Source: Flavonifractor hominis (GTDB lineage Bacteria; Bacillota; Clostridia; Oscillospirales; Oscillospiraceae). From it: DNA of 64,000 nucleotides. Numbering within the stretch: position 1 is the first letter of the stretch; each line of letters begins with the position of its first letter. This document shows positions 36,384-44,386 of this stretch, piece after piece. The position numbers and the translations under genes were made by a program. The stretch covers positions 744,001-808,000 of the forward strand of contig NZ_JBBMFT010000001.1 in NCBI RefSeq assembly GCF_040095835.1. Direction: 5' to 3'. The notes under the pieces are model-generated. The model saw only the letters and a program-made list of their open reading frames with translations, made no database searches and was not told the origin of the DNA.

Positions 36384-36416
36384 AAAGCCGCCCAACCTGT
36401 ACCGTTGGACGGCTTT
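36384..36416 (+). terminator. Terminator after the XRE gene
   Basis: AAAGCCG...CCAAC pairs with GTTGG...CGGCTTT around CTGTACC, four bases beyond the stop codon. The T run is short (TTT). Confidence 0.6.
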
Positions 36417-36459
36417 CGCCCCATTTGTGGGCGGAATAAAATATGCGGTTGTACATCTG

Positions 36460-36762
36460 TTAGCTGACCGTTTTCATCAGCTTTTTCATAAACTTCCAAA
36501 GGCGGATACCATCTTTGAGGCCCAGCCGGTAAAAGAAGCATTCGCTTTCTGTGCCGGAATCGAAGATAGAATCGCAGTAGTGCCTTACAGCTTCCTTCTG
36601 TTCCTCAGACAATGCACTGATTGCTTTTTCATACTCGGTTTCCAAGTGAAGGTAATCAGCTTTTTTCTCTTTGTCGGTTTCTGCCTTCCGCCACTTTGCG
36701 AACTGGTTCTGCATCCGCTCCTGAATCATCAAATCAATCAGTTTTTCAATATCTGTACCCAT
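36460..36762 (-). CDS. Small IME protein (DUF6809-like)
   Basis: 100 residues, highly charged and helical: MGTDIEKLIDLMIQERMQNQ, then LETEYEKAISALSEEQKEAV and ending FMKKLMKTVS. Similar proteins are common next to tnpV-type genes in Clostridial elements. The family number is from memory. No catalytic motif. It lies 12 bases after the stop of the 60-residue protein, so they are in one operon. Confidence 0.55.
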   Translation of the reverse strand: MGTDIEKLIDLMIQERMQNQFAKWRKAETDKEKKADYLHLETEYEKAISALSEEQKEAVRHYCDSIFDSGTESECFFYRLGLKDGIRLWKFMKKLMKTVS

Positions 36763-36774
36763 AAGTGCCCCTCC

Positions 36775-36957
36775 TTATGCTGAACGGATATAACTCCGGT
36801 ATGTTTCCAGAACAGAATCTGATACGCCACTTTTATACACTTTGCGAATGTCGGCGATTTCTTCCTCCTCCAGCAGTTTCAGCCATTCCAGCAGGTCAGC
36901 CCTACCATTGGCAAAGTTACAGCAGCGTCCATCAGCGTATTCGATACGGTATCTCAT
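36775..36957 (-). CDS. Small hypothetical IME protein (60 residues)
   Basis: MRYRIEYADGRCCNFANGRA starts at ATG 36957, with GAGGAGG nine bases upstream. The protein is acidic, with a DLLEWLKLLEEEEIADI helix. Between TnpV and the DUF6809-like gene, same direction. Function unknown. Confidence 0.55.
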   Translation of the reverse strand: MRYRIEYADGRCCNFANGRADLLEWLKLLEEEEIADIRKVYKSGVSDSVLETYRSYIRSA

Positions 36958-36971
36958 AGACAGGCACCTCC

Positions 36972-37355
36972 TCAAACATAAATCATCTCAGACCGGATGA
37001 TTTCCTCTGCACGGTTGCGAATGCTGTTCACGGCTCTGACCCAGGCAAGCTGGTCACGAGCTTTCAGTTCCTCGGTAACACCTTCCGCCGCCTGCATCTG
37101 CGAGATAATACACGCCAGCCAATCATTGGCCAGCTCGTTCAGATCGGCAAGATACGTCCAGAGTTTTCCCGACAGAAGCAATTCATTGTACTGGCCGGGG
37201 CGATGTTCTTGCAAAAATGCCTTGTGCATCCGTCCCCACTGCCCAGTGGGGCGGTTTTCTTCCGCCAGCTTCAGGTCTGGTATATAGTAATCCCCGACCA
37301 GAACATAGTCCAGACCATTGCTGTTATCATGGATTCGTTTTCTTAATTTCTCCAT
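36972..37355 (-). CDS. tnpV: TnpV transposon-encoded protein
   Basis: 127 residues. The TnpV pattern is clear: DYYIPDLKLAEE near the start, WGRMHKAFLQEHRPGQYNEL, TYLADLNELA, and the ending RNRAEEIIRSEMIYV. TnpV was named in the Tn4451 family of mobilizable transposons and occurs beside serine recombinase elements; its biochemical role is unknown. GGAGGTCGCT precedes the ATG. It is the first gene inside the right end of the IME. Confidence 0.88.
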   Translation of the reverse strand: MEKLRKRIHDNSNGLDYVLVGDYYIPDLKLAEENRPTGQWGRMHKAFLQEHRPGQYNELLLSGKLWTYLADLNELANDWLACIISQMQAAEGVTEELKARDQLAWVRAVNSIRNRAEEIIRSEMIYV

Positions 37356-37394
37356 AGCGACCTCCTGTATTCGATTTTTCTCCGAATTCAGTTG

Positions 37395-37411
37395 ATCGTG
37401 TCCCTGTTCAT
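37395..37411 (+). repeat. 17-base inverted repeat near the IME right end
   Basis: ATCGTGTCCCTGTTCAT, exact reverse complement of 30416-30432. It lies 45 bases inside the right tip, which reads TATGCCATAATTCATGG on the minus strand. Confidence 0.45.
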
Positions 37412-37446
37412 CTGTTATTCAAGGCAACTGAACTCGTCACCATGAA

Positions 37447-38952
37447 TTATGGCATATCCCGCCCGTTGATCTGCATGTTGGTGGACCAGGAGCCGGACTT
37501 GCCCTTGGTTTCCCCGTGGGTCTTGGTGTCGATGGTGGATTTGCCGAGGGCCTCGGAGATGTACTTGTGGGTGCTGGACTCGTTGCCGCCGAGGTACAGC
37601 AAGGTGTCCGAGTTGCCGGGGATGGTTTCCCAGGAGTCCTTGAACTGCTCCTTGATCTGCGCCATGTTCTGGATGATGGTGCTGCAGGAGATGTTTCTCG
37701 ACCTCATGGTTGCCAGTTCACGGGGCAGCCCCGGCAGATTGACCGAGGGTGCCTCGTCCAATATGAAGTGGACGTGCCGGGGCAGCGGGCCGTGGTGGAT
37801 CTGATCGGCGCAGTAGTAGAGGGTCTGGAACACCTGGGAGTAGAGCAGACTCACCAAAAAGTTGTAGGTGGTGTCATTGTCCGGGATGACGGCATACAGG
37901 GCGCACTTCTTCTCCCCCAGGGTGTAGAGATCCATATCGTCGTGGTCCGTGATGGCCCGGATCTGGGGCAGGTTGAAGGGCGCCAAGCGCACAGCGGTGG
38001 ACACAAGGATACTCTTGGAAGTCTTGCCCGCCGCCATCTTAAAGACCTTATATTGCCGGACGGCGACGCTGTCCGGCTTCTCCCGTTCAATGGCGCTGAA
38101 CAGCAGATCCAGCGGTGAGACGTGGTCCTCGTCGTCCTCCTTTACCTCCGCATACTCCAGCACCCGCATGACCATGGAAAAGTTCTGCTCGGACTCCGGC
38201 GCCTCCTGAAACAGCATGAGGATGATGGCCTGCAGCAGCGCCGTTTCGGCCTTGGTCCAGAACGGGTCCGACTCATGGCTGTTCTTGGGCGTGGTGGCCT
38301 GGATGAGGTTGTTGACCAGCCGCAGGGCGTCCTTCTCATCCCGGATATAGCGGAAGGGGTTGTATCCGTCCGACTGCTCCAGGTTAACGAGGTTCAGCAC
38401 CCGCACATCATAGCCCTGGCTTTTAAGGTAGCCGCCGGTGGCGGTGAGCACCTCCATTTTGGGGTCGGTGATTACATAGTTTGTATTGGCCTCCAGAATG
38501 TTGGGCAGCACATAGCTGCGGGTCTTGGCCGCGCCGCTGCCGCCGATGACCAGTACGTTGAGGGACCGGCGGTGCTTGTGGGTATCCAGCCCCAGGCGGA
38601 CATGCTTTGTCAGGGGCTTATTCTGCTTTTGACAGAACATGGCGTTGACCTGTTTGGGGGACGCCCACTGGGCGGAGCCGTGTTCCTCGCCGTCGCGGGT
38701 ACGGCCCTGGGTGGTGCGGTAGAGGCAGATCCCCATGACATAGAGGCCGGTGCAGGCGAGAATGCTCATCAGGCTGTGTTCCGTCCAGCGGATCTTCAAA
38801 GGGGTCTGCAGGGCTGCGGTCAGGTTCGTCAGCAGTTCCGGCAGGCCGTCCCCGAGGGACTGGGCGATCAGGAGCGCGGCCCAGACCACGGGGATGTAGA
38901 GAAACAGATACGGGAGAAGCCCTCCCGATCTGCCCGGTTGATTCAGCGGCAT
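37447..38952 (-). CDS. virD4: VirD4/TcpA coupling protein, truncated by the IME insertion
   Basis: 501 residues remain. Two N-terminal membrane helices (LFLYIPVVWAALLIAQSL; LMSILACTGLYVMGICLY) precede the motor, with Walker A GGSGAAKTRSY (about 137) and Walker B FILDEAP (about 399). The coupling protein feeds the relaxase-DNA complex into the channel. The native reading frame ends at codon 498 (Arg of INGR). GAT-ATG-CCA-TAA after it belongs to the IME tip, and the true C-terminus is at 22715-22966. Motor motifs are intact, so partial function cannot be excluded. GGAGGTGA precedes the ATG. Confidence 0.93.
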   Translation of the reverse strand: MPLNQPGRSGGLLPYLFLYIPVVWAALLIAQSLGDGLPELLTNLTAALQTPLKIRWTEHSLMSILACTGLYVMGICLYRTTQGRTRDGEEHGSAQWASPKQVNAMFCQKQNKPLTKHVRLGLDTHKHRRSLNVLVIGGSGAAKTRSYVLPNILEANTNYVITDPKMEVLTATGGYLKSQGYDVRVLNLVNLEQSDGYNPFRYIRDEKDALRLVNNLIQATTPKNSHESDPFWTKAETALLQAIILMLFQEAPESEQNFSMVMRVLEYAEVKEDDEDHVSPLDLLFSAIEREKPDSVAVRQYKVFKMAAGKTSKSILVSTAVRLAPFNLPQIRAITDHDDMDLYTLGEKKCALYAVIPDNDTTYNFLVSLLYSQVFQTLYYCADQIHHGPLPRHVHFILDEAPSVNLPGLPRELATMRSRNISCSTIIQNMAQIKEQFKDSWETIPGNSDTLLYLGGNESSTHKYISEALGKSTIDTKTHGETKGKSGSWSTNMQINGRDMP

Positions 38953-39028
38953 TCACCTCCAAATGTAAAAACAGGGGGCGCACCGCAGTAGTGCGCCCCG
39001 TAGGCTGATGGGATGTATGCCCGTTTGA

Positions 39029-39487
39029 TCAGTCCTGTTCGAAGGGATACAGGATGTCCACGCCGAGGGTATGCATTCGGTCCTCATACCGCAGGAGGCC
39101 CCGCAGGTCATGGCCCCGGTAGATCCGATCCCGTTTACAGGAAAGGATATAATCCATTTTCTTTTCCGCAGCCTGCTGCTCCAGGAACTGAAGGCCGGGC
39201 CTCCGGAGATCCCGCCCGCTCATATAATCCTTGTATACGCCGGCGATCTGCATGCCGTTTTCTTCCGCGAATTGGCGCAGGTAAGTGTCCTGCCCACTGA
39301 TGCCGATCTCGTCTGCCATCGGGTTGCCGGTATCCACCCGAAGATACAGCCAGCAGCGTTTTCCCCGCAACTGTGCCTTGGGCGGCAGGCTCCCGTGCGC
39401 GAACAGCCTTTTCAGCAGTGCCATATCCTCCAGGAGCAGGAATCCTGCGCTGCCGGTGTGTCCTCTGTAGTAGTAAACGGCTTTCAT
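39029..39487 (-). CDS. Resolvase-like protein lacking the catalytic serine
   Basis: 152 residues from ATG 39487 (AAGGAGG upstream). Residues about 45-150 follow the serine-resolvase fold: WLYLRVDTGN in place of the usual Y-x-R-V-S-T, then ISGQDTYLRQFAEENGMQI, DYMSGRDLRRPGLQFL and KRDRIYRGHDL. The arginines remain but the nucleophilic serine position is Asp, and no DNA-binding helix-turn-helix follows. It is probably a structural or regulatory relic kept in the transfer operon between PcfB and VirD4. Confidence 0.7.
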   Translation of the reverse strand: MKAVYYYRGHTGSAGFLLLEDMALLKRLFAHGSLPPKAQLRGKRCWLYLRVDTGNPMADEIGISGQDTYLRQFAEENGMQIAGVYKDYMSGRDLRRPGLQFLEQQAAEKKMDYILSCKRDRIYRGHDLRGLLRYEDRMHTLGVDILYPFEQD

Positions 39488-39574
39488 GTGATTTGGCCTC
39501 CTTCCACTTTTTTGCAACTCAACCATACCCGAACCGGCCCGGAATATCCAGCACTTTCCCCGAACAGCACCCGA

Positions 39575-40222
39575 TCATCTGGCCTTGGTCCGCGTCTTGG
39601 TTTTCTGCCTGGCCGGGGCACGCTGACGCTGTTCCTCCAACCGAGCGCGATAGCCCTGCAGGCGGCCCTCAACAGAGGGCCGCTCCTCACTCGTCGTCCT
39701 CGCCGCGCTCCCGGCGCGCGTAGGAGAGCTGGTGCCGGTATCGCGTGAGGCGCGTCCCGACCGGGAATCTTTTTTTGGCGTTCCTGGTTCCATCTCCGGC
39801 TGCCGCTCCCGATCCGGCTGCTCCTTTCGGGGGAACTCCGGTTGCTGGTACATCATCTTCTGGAACACCAAATTGGCCCGTTCCACCTCTGTGGCCGGCA
39901 TGACAACATCTACCATGCTGTTCGGGCCATTGGAGTCCCGGGAGTTTTGGATGGCCGCATAGAGCAATTTCGGTTCCCGCGCCTTGAGCCTGAACTCCCG
40001 GTATTCCTCCTGCGTCATGGGAAACACCCGCAGATCCCGCGTCTGCTGCAGCATTTTGCCCATGCGGACCTTGCCGCTGATCTTCTTGTGGTTTTTCGCC
40101 AGCGCCAGCGACATGGCCAGCAGGTTCTTGGCTGCTGAACCGCCCAGCCGGACGGCCACCTCTCCGCCGGAGAGCAGCATGCGGACCAGTTGGTCCGCGG
40201 CCTCACCGCCTCCGATATTCAT
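39575..40222 (-). CDS. PcfB-family (DUF3801) relaxosome protein
   Basis: 215 residues. ATG 40222 has AAAGGAGGTGGAACGAG upstream and overlaps the relaxase end. The conserved core includes ADQLVRMLLSGGEVAVRLGG, NHKKISGKVRMGKM and FRLKAREPKLLYAAI; the C-terminus is a disordered Arg/Pro/Ser tail. PcfB proteins link the relaxase with the VirD4 coupling protein in Gram-positive conjugation, which suits the order relaxase, PcfB, VirD4 here. Confidence 0.87.
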   Translation of the reverse strand: MNIGGGEAADQLVRMLLSGGEVAVRLGGSAAKNLLAMSLALAKNHKKISGKVRMGKMLQQTRDLRVFPMTQEEYREFRLKAREPKLLYAAIQNSRDSNGPNSMVDVVMPATEVERANLVFQKMMYQQPEFPRKEQPDRERQPEMEPGTPKKDSRSGRASRDTGTSSPTRAGSAARTTSEERPSVEGRLQGYRARLEEQRQRAPARQKTKTRTKAR

Positions 40223-41615
40223 CTCGTTCCACCTCCTTTGCCGTGGCCTCGGCCACCTGAATATCATGTTCCATCTGGGGCCGGTTTCGTTCAATAGTGT
40301 CACACATGGAAATTTCTTTCCGTGCCTGCCGGATCTCCCGGTTGACGTCCGCCAACTGTCGGTATAGTTCAGCCTTTTCCGCCAGCAACTGCTCCCTGGG
40401 GATCCCGCACCGCTCCAGCGTGGAGACGGCGTCCATGTAGCGGGTAAAGGGTTCCTCCATGCCGGGCATGCCGGACTCATAGCAGTCCTTCGCCGGGGCG
40501 AGGGCCTCTGCGTCGGAGAGGGCGTCGTAGAGCGCCCGCCGTTTCTTCTTCCGCACATTGAGGATGGTGCGCTGTTTCATCAGGCTGGCCAGCGTTTCCT
40601 CTGTGCGGGTATGGACGGCCTGCAGGCCCTCTGCCGTGGAGACGCCATGCGCCCGCAGGAAGGCGAACTGCTCCTTGTAGCTCTCAAACTTCATGATCTC
40701 CCTCCTGAGATGGGGCGTCATCTTCGGCGGGTACTGCCGCTGCCCGGCCTTGCCCAGCAGATAGAGGTAGTGGACATACAGGGCCATGAATCCGGTGTAC
40801 TTCTGCGGGTGGCGCCTGCGGTACGGCTCATACCGGGGCCGATAGACGATGGATGGGCGAGCACCGGCGGCGATCTCATCCAGGTTCCCCTCGATGGCGG
40901 CGCGGATCCCATCCTCGGTGAAAAGCGGATTCTTCCGGCCTGGTATCATGAGCCGCTCCTGTCCTTTGAGGCGGAAGCTGAGGCGATTCCCATGCTTGAT
41001 CTCATATCCCTTATGCTCCATAATGAGGAAGAAGTGGCCGATATCGTTGGCGTCCTCTATGGCCTCCCGGAGATCCGCCTCCAGCATGGCGCGGAAGGTG
41101 GGCTGGCCCTTGCTTTGCCGCAGCCACTCGATGTAACTGACCGCCTTTTCTCCCTTGCCCTCCATGATGATGGACAAGCCGTGCTCCCGGCACAGCCGGT
41201 CTGAGATGGCACGGATCTGGCTGTAGTAACTGCGGGCATTGCTGTGGTATTTCTCGCCGGTATCCGCATTTACGGAGTTGAAAATGGTGTGCGCGTGGAT
41301 ATGCTCCTTGTCCACATGAACGCCGATGACCGCCTGGTAGCCGGACAGATGCTCTGCGGCGAACTCCTTTGCGATCTCCAGCGCCAGTTCTGGGGTGGCC
41401 TCGCCGGGCTTGAAGGATTGGATGATGTGATAATACTGGACGCCGTCCGTCTGACGATAGTGCCGCTTGGTTTTCATCATACGGCTGACGGCGTGCTCCG
41501 TGGAGCAGCCCTGGCTGGCGGTCAGGATCTGTTCCTCTGTTTTATCCCCATTGAGGACATACCGGACCCCCACGTCCAGCCGTCCCTTGCGGGCGAGGAT
41601 CTTCGTAACCGCCAT
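40203..41615 (-). CDS. MOBP-type relaxase (VirD2-like)
   Basis: 470 residues. The relaxase domain has the catalytic Tyr region near the start (VRYVLNGDKT) and the metal triad VDKEHIHAHTIFN (about 103-116). Residues 240-460 are helical (MTPHLRREIMKFESYKEQFA). It nicks oriT and leads the strand into the recipient. Its start overlaps the end of MobC by one base, and PcfB starts inside its end. The likely oriT lies just upstream of MobC at 41966-42015. Confidence 0.92.
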   Translation of the reverse strand: MAVTKILARKGRLDVGVRYVLNGDKTEEQILTASQGCSTEHAVSRMMKTKRHYRQTDGVQYYHIIQSFKPGEATPELALEIAKEFAAEHLSGYQAVIGVHVDKEHIHAHTIFNSVNADTGEKYHSNARSYYSQIRAISDRLCREHGLSIIMEGKGEKAVSYIEWLRQSKGQPTFRAMLEADLREAIEDANDIGHFFLIMEHKGYEIKHGNRLSFRLKGQERLMIPGRKNPLFTEDGIRAAIEGNLDEIAAGARPSIVYRPRYEPYRRRHPQKYTGFMALYVHYLYLLGKAGQRQYPPKMTPHLRREIMKFESYKEQFAFLRAHGVSTAEGLQAVHTRTEETLASLMKQRTILNVRKKKRRALYDALSDAEALAPAKDCYESGMPGMEEPFTRYMDAVSTLERCGIPREQLLAEKAELYRQLADVNREIRQARKEISMCDTIERNRPQMEHDIQVAEATAKEVERDEYRRR

Positions 41616-41926
41616 TACAGATCCGCGACCTTTTCCATGAGCAGGTACACCTGCCGCAGCAGGAACAGCGCCTCTTTTGCGTCTTGTCGGGTGGCGATGC
41701 CGGCGTTGACGCTCCGGGCGATTTGATTGATATTTACGCCGATTCGGTTGATCTCCCGATATAAGTCGTTGATCTCCGCCGGCTGGCGCTGGCGGATCTC
41801 CGTGCGGTTGATGCAGGAGCGGATGACGTTACTTAGAGACAGGCCAGACTCTCTGGCCAGTCGGTCCAGGTGTTCCCGTTCCTCTGCGGTCAGCCGCACA
41901 GAGAGAAATTTGCTTTTTTCCTGCAC
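41615..41926 (-). CDS. mobC: MobC-type relaxosome accessory protein
   Basis: 103 residues from GTG 41926 (AGGAGGTGACGT upstream). A ribbon-helix-helix near the N-terminus (FLSVRLTAEEREHLDRLARE, then SLSNVIRSCI) is followed by the MobC signature INRIGVNINQIARSVN. It binds oriT and helps the relaxase open the strands. Confidence 0.88.
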   Translation of the reverse strand: MQEKSKFLSVRLTAEEREHLDRLARESGLSLSNVIRSCINRTEIRQRQPAEINDLYREINRIGVNINQIARSVNAGIATRQDAKEALFLLRQVYLLMEKVADL

Positions 41927-41965
41927 ACGTCACCTCCTTTTTCTGCCTGCAGGCGGCATTGGGGC

Positions 41966-42015
41966 CAGGGGGATTCCCCCTGCAAGCGCATTTGTCATAC
42001 AAATGCTATGCTTGC
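41966..42015. other. Candidate origin of transfer (oriT) of the ICE
   Basis: Adjoining inverted repeats lie directly upstream of mobC. CAGGGGG-ATT-CCCCCTG spans 41966-41982. GCATTTGT-CAT-ACAAATGC (41988-42006) is nested in GCAAGC (41982-41987)/GCTTGC (42010-42015). No gene is present from 41,927 to 42,093. The position and structure fit an oriT of a MOBP relaxase. The nick site was not identified. Confidence 0.55.
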
Positions 42016-42093
42016 GCCATCGCCGCGCAGGGCGCGGCCATTTTCAAGCGGTAGGTGGATTTCAATTCCCTCTCCTGCGGAAAAGAAAAATGC

Positions 42094-42477
42094 TCACCGC
42101 TCACGGGCCTTGAGGTTCAGGTTATCCCGCGGGACGCCGGCCAGATCCAGTTCGCGCTTGTCCCGCACATACGCCGCATAGCGGGCGTAGGCGTAACCTT
42201 CGCTGTCAACGAGGATGCCGTCCTGCCGCTTGCGGGTAGAGACCAGCAGGCAGCGGAAGCGGCCGGACTTCTCACTGTACCCGGTAAGGTGGGTCCTGGC
42301 GGCGATGAAAGGGGTCTCGGCCAGCAGATCCGCTTGAAAGCGGCGGTATTTGGATTCCGACAGGATGATCTCCCGCACCACTGTAAAGGGGGCGGCCTTG
42401 ATGATTGGGGTGGTATCTTGCAGAGCAGACACAGAAACCGGCTTTCTGAAAAATCGTGCATACTGTTCTTTTGCTAT
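42094..42477 (-). CDS. Conserved ICE protein of unknown function; apparent ATA start
   Basis: 127 residues if it begins at ATA 42477, where GGGAGG (42486-42491) lies eight bases upstream and an in-frame TGA closes the frame just before. The protein then begins AKEQYARFFRKPVSV. The first standard start, GTG 42432, has no ribosome site. The body (ILSESKYRRFQADLLAETPF; VSTRKRQDGILVDSEGYAYA) looks like a compact alpha/beta protein. I cannot name the family. Confidence 0.65.
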   Translation of the reverse strand: MAKEQYARFFRKPVSVSALQDTTPIIKAAPFTVVREIILSESKYRRFQADLLAETPFIAARTHLTGYSEKSGRFRCLLVSTRKRQDGILVDSEGYAYARYAAYVRDKRELDLAGVPRDNLNLKARER

Positions 42478-42551
42478 GGTGCAGACCTCCCTTCAAAAAA
42501 GGGTGTATCATTGGACGCCCTTATCATCTGAAACGGGAAAGCAAGGGCGTG

Positions 42552-43292
42552 TCATTGGACGTCCTCCAGCCCCTGTTCCAGCGCCTGACGGATCCGGCCT
42601 CTGGCCAGTGCGGCATAGGCGTCTGTCACCTCGATGCCGGTGGCGGAGTAGCCCTCCAGCACAGCGGCCAGCACCGTGGTGCCGCTGCCGGCAAAGGGGT
42701 CCAGGATCCGTCCGCCCGGCTCGGTGATCTTCACGATGTCCCGCATAAGCTGCAGGGGCTTTTCTGTCAGGTGGATGCGATCCTGCGGGTTCCCGTATTT
42801 GAATACACCGGGCAGGCAGGGCACGGGACGGCTAATGGGCATGTCCCCGTTGGATCCCCAGACGATGTACTCCGCCTGCTGGCGGAAGCGTCCTTTCTGG
42901 GGCCGGCTGTTGCCCTTGTCCCAGACGGCGGTGCCACGCCAGATCCAACCAGCCCACTGGAGGGCGTCCGTAGCTGCGGGGAGCTGCCGCCAGTCGATGA
43001 ACATACACACCGGGGCGCCGGGCTTACAGATTTTTCTGGCGTCGTACAGCCACTCCGCCGCCCAGCGCGTCCAGGACCGCTGATCCTTGGCGTCGCCGTC
43101 AAAGGGCGGCGGGGCATGGTCGCCCATGTTGGAGTATTTCTTGGCCGTGGACTTGTTCTTTTCCGCCTGGGTGCGCCCGCCGGATGCGTAGGGCGGGTCT
43201 GTGATCACCGCGTCGAAGGTCCCAAGCGCAAAGCCGGACAGCACCTTCAGCGCGTCGCCTTGGATGATTTCCCACTGGGGGTTATCGCTCAT
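42552..43292 (-). CDS. Beta-class DNA adenine-N6/cytosine-N4 methyltransferase
   Basis: 246 residues. The catalytic motif TDPPYASGG (about 31-39) comes before the SAM-binding motif DPFAGSGTTVLAA (about 200), the beta-class order. No restriction enzyme gene adjoins it, so it is an orphan. In mobile elements such enzymes protect incoming DNA or change host methylation. It overlaps the upstream 109-residue gene by 11 bases. The DPPY motif points to N6-adenine or N4-cytosine; the target sequence is unknown. Confidence 0.88.
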   Translation of the reverse strand: MSDNPQWEIIQGDALKVLSGFALGTFDAVITDPPYASGGRTQAEKNKSTAKKYSNMGDHAPPPFDGDAKDQRSWTRWAAEWLYDARKICKPGAPVCMFIDWRQLPAATDALQWAGWIWRGTAVWDKGNSRPQKGRFRQQAEYIVWGSNGDMPISRPVPCLPGVFKYGNPQDRIHLTEKPLQLMRDIVKITEPGGRILDPFAGSGTTVLAAVLEGYSATGIEVTDAYAALARGRIRQALEQGLEDVQ

Positions 43293-43611
43293 AGGCAGGT
43301 TTCTCCTTCTTCTTATTCTTTTGGGGTGTTTGCAGTACAGGTTCCTGATATTCTTCCAAATGCACTGTTCCGCCTTTTTCCGTTATGATTGCAGGCCGGT
43401 GGACCCGCTGGCCGAGATCCAGCAGTGTTCCTTCGATGGCATCCGCTACTTCGCCTATATAATGCATATCCCAGGGAAATTCATCTTCCGTCTTGTTGAG
43501 GAAGGTGAGGATCGTTTGGTAAACGGCATTGTCGATGGCATCCAACTGCTCGATCTGCCTGCCTGATAATTCGATCTCCGGTTCTTCTGGCGGAATGTTG
43601 TCCACCATCAC
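43282..43611 (-). CDS. Hypothetical acidic ICE protein (109 residues)
   Basis: Starts with GTG 43611 (AAGGAG seven bases upstream) or ATG 43608. The core IEQLDAIDNAVYQTILTFLN and DMHYIGEVADAIEGTLLDL is helical; the tail is Lys-rich. Lies between the DUF4406-like gene and the DNA methyltransferase with overlaps on the downstream side. No known family recognised. Confidence 0.55.
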   Translation of the reverse strand: MMVDNIPPEEPEIELSGRQIEQLDAIDNAVYQTILTFLNKTEDEFPWDMHYIGEVADAIEGTLLDLGQRVHRPAIITEKGGTVHLEEYQEPVLQTPQKNKKKEKPAYER

Positions 43612-43612
43612 A

Positions 43613-44386
43613 TCATCGCTCCTTCCCTTGCTTGGTTCGCCGGTGCGGGGGCTTTCCCAGCTCCTTCTGGTCTGTCAGGACAGGGATCCCCAGCCTCTCG
43701 GCGTGGTTGATCTCCGCCCACATGCCCTCCGTCCAGACGGGGCCGTAGACATTGACCTGCTGGCAGAACTCTACCAGCCGCAGGCCCATCTCCCGTGCCG
43801 CCTGATCCTGTGCCGGATTACCAGTGTCGGCAATAGGCGGAAATAAGAGGTGCGGGCAGACGGGCACGTTGCCCTCCGCGAACACCTCCCGCGCTTTTTC
43901 TCTGGCGAAGGCGATATTTTTCTCTACCTCGCCACGCAGCGGGGCGCAGATGTAAACGAGTTTCGGGCCGTCCTGCCGGCGCTCCGTCACACGATCCCGA
44001 AACACGTCCAGGTACTCGCTCACAGCCTGCCGCATGGCGGAATAGTCCGCCGCGGTTGGGCGGAAGGCATACCACTCCGCCTTTCCGCCATCTTCCCAGA
44101 TATGCGGTGATACGCCATTACGGAAGTTGGGGTTGCCCGGCACCTGCTTGATGCCGAGGATATCCTTCAGCCGGAGGCGGAGCTTATCTACCACGCCGTC
44201 TGTGCGGTTCAGCACCGTAACGCTGATGGCGTCATAGTGGTCCGCATAGCCGGATGTCACAAACTGCACACGGACACGGAGATCCTTTCCCAGCGTTCCC
44301 AAACAGGCCCGGCCTGTAAACTTGGGGCTGCCGATCACCATGCCGTCCGCAAACAGTTTCCGAAGTTCCTGTTCGTAAAATGTCAT
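43613..44386 (-). CDS. Two-domain protein with nucleoside-deoxyribosyltransferase-like (DUF4406-type) C-terminus
   Basis: 257 residues. Residues about 1-135 are an uncharacterised domain common in ICEs (FTGRACLGTLGKDLRVRVQF; VSPHIWEDGGKAEW). Residues about 140-245 resemble nucleoside 2-deoxyribosyltransferase folds: LVYICAPLRGEVEKNIAFA, then VPVCPHLLFPPIADTG and EGMWAEINHAERLGIPV. A role in base or nucleotide modification is conceivable beside the two methyltransferases. The ATG overlaps the stop of the 26-residue reading frame (ATGA). Confidence 0.65.
   Translation of the reverse strand: MTFYEQELRKLFADGMVIGSPKFTGRACLGTLGKDLRVRVQFVTSGYADHYDAISVTVLNRTDGVVDKLRLRLKDILGIKQVPGNPNFRNGVSPHIWEDGGKAEWYAFRPTAADYSAMRQAVSEYLDVFRDRVTERRQDGPKLVYICAPLRGEVEKNIAFAREKAREVFAEGNVPVCPHLLFPPIADTGNPAQDQAAREMGLRLVEFCQQVNVYGPVWTEGMWAEINHAERLGIPVLTDQKELGKPPHRRTKQGKER

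Larger units (their letters stand above)
22967..37456. mobile_element. 14.5-kb integrative mobilizable element inserted in VirD4
   Basis: Both junctions are set by the reconstruction of VirD4: a TC (GA on the gene strand) stands at 22965-22966 and at 37457-37458. The tips are imperfect inverted repeats. The left tip is TTTGCCACAATGTCAAGTGA and the right tip, on the minus strand, is TATGCCATAATTCATGGTGA. A GA core is typical of TnpX/TndX-type large serine recombinases, and one is present at 28749-30401. The content is visibly AT-richer than the ICE. It carries an exporter, regulators, replication proteins, a MobV-like relaxase and TnpV, so it can probably excise and be mobilized. Confidence 0.88.
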
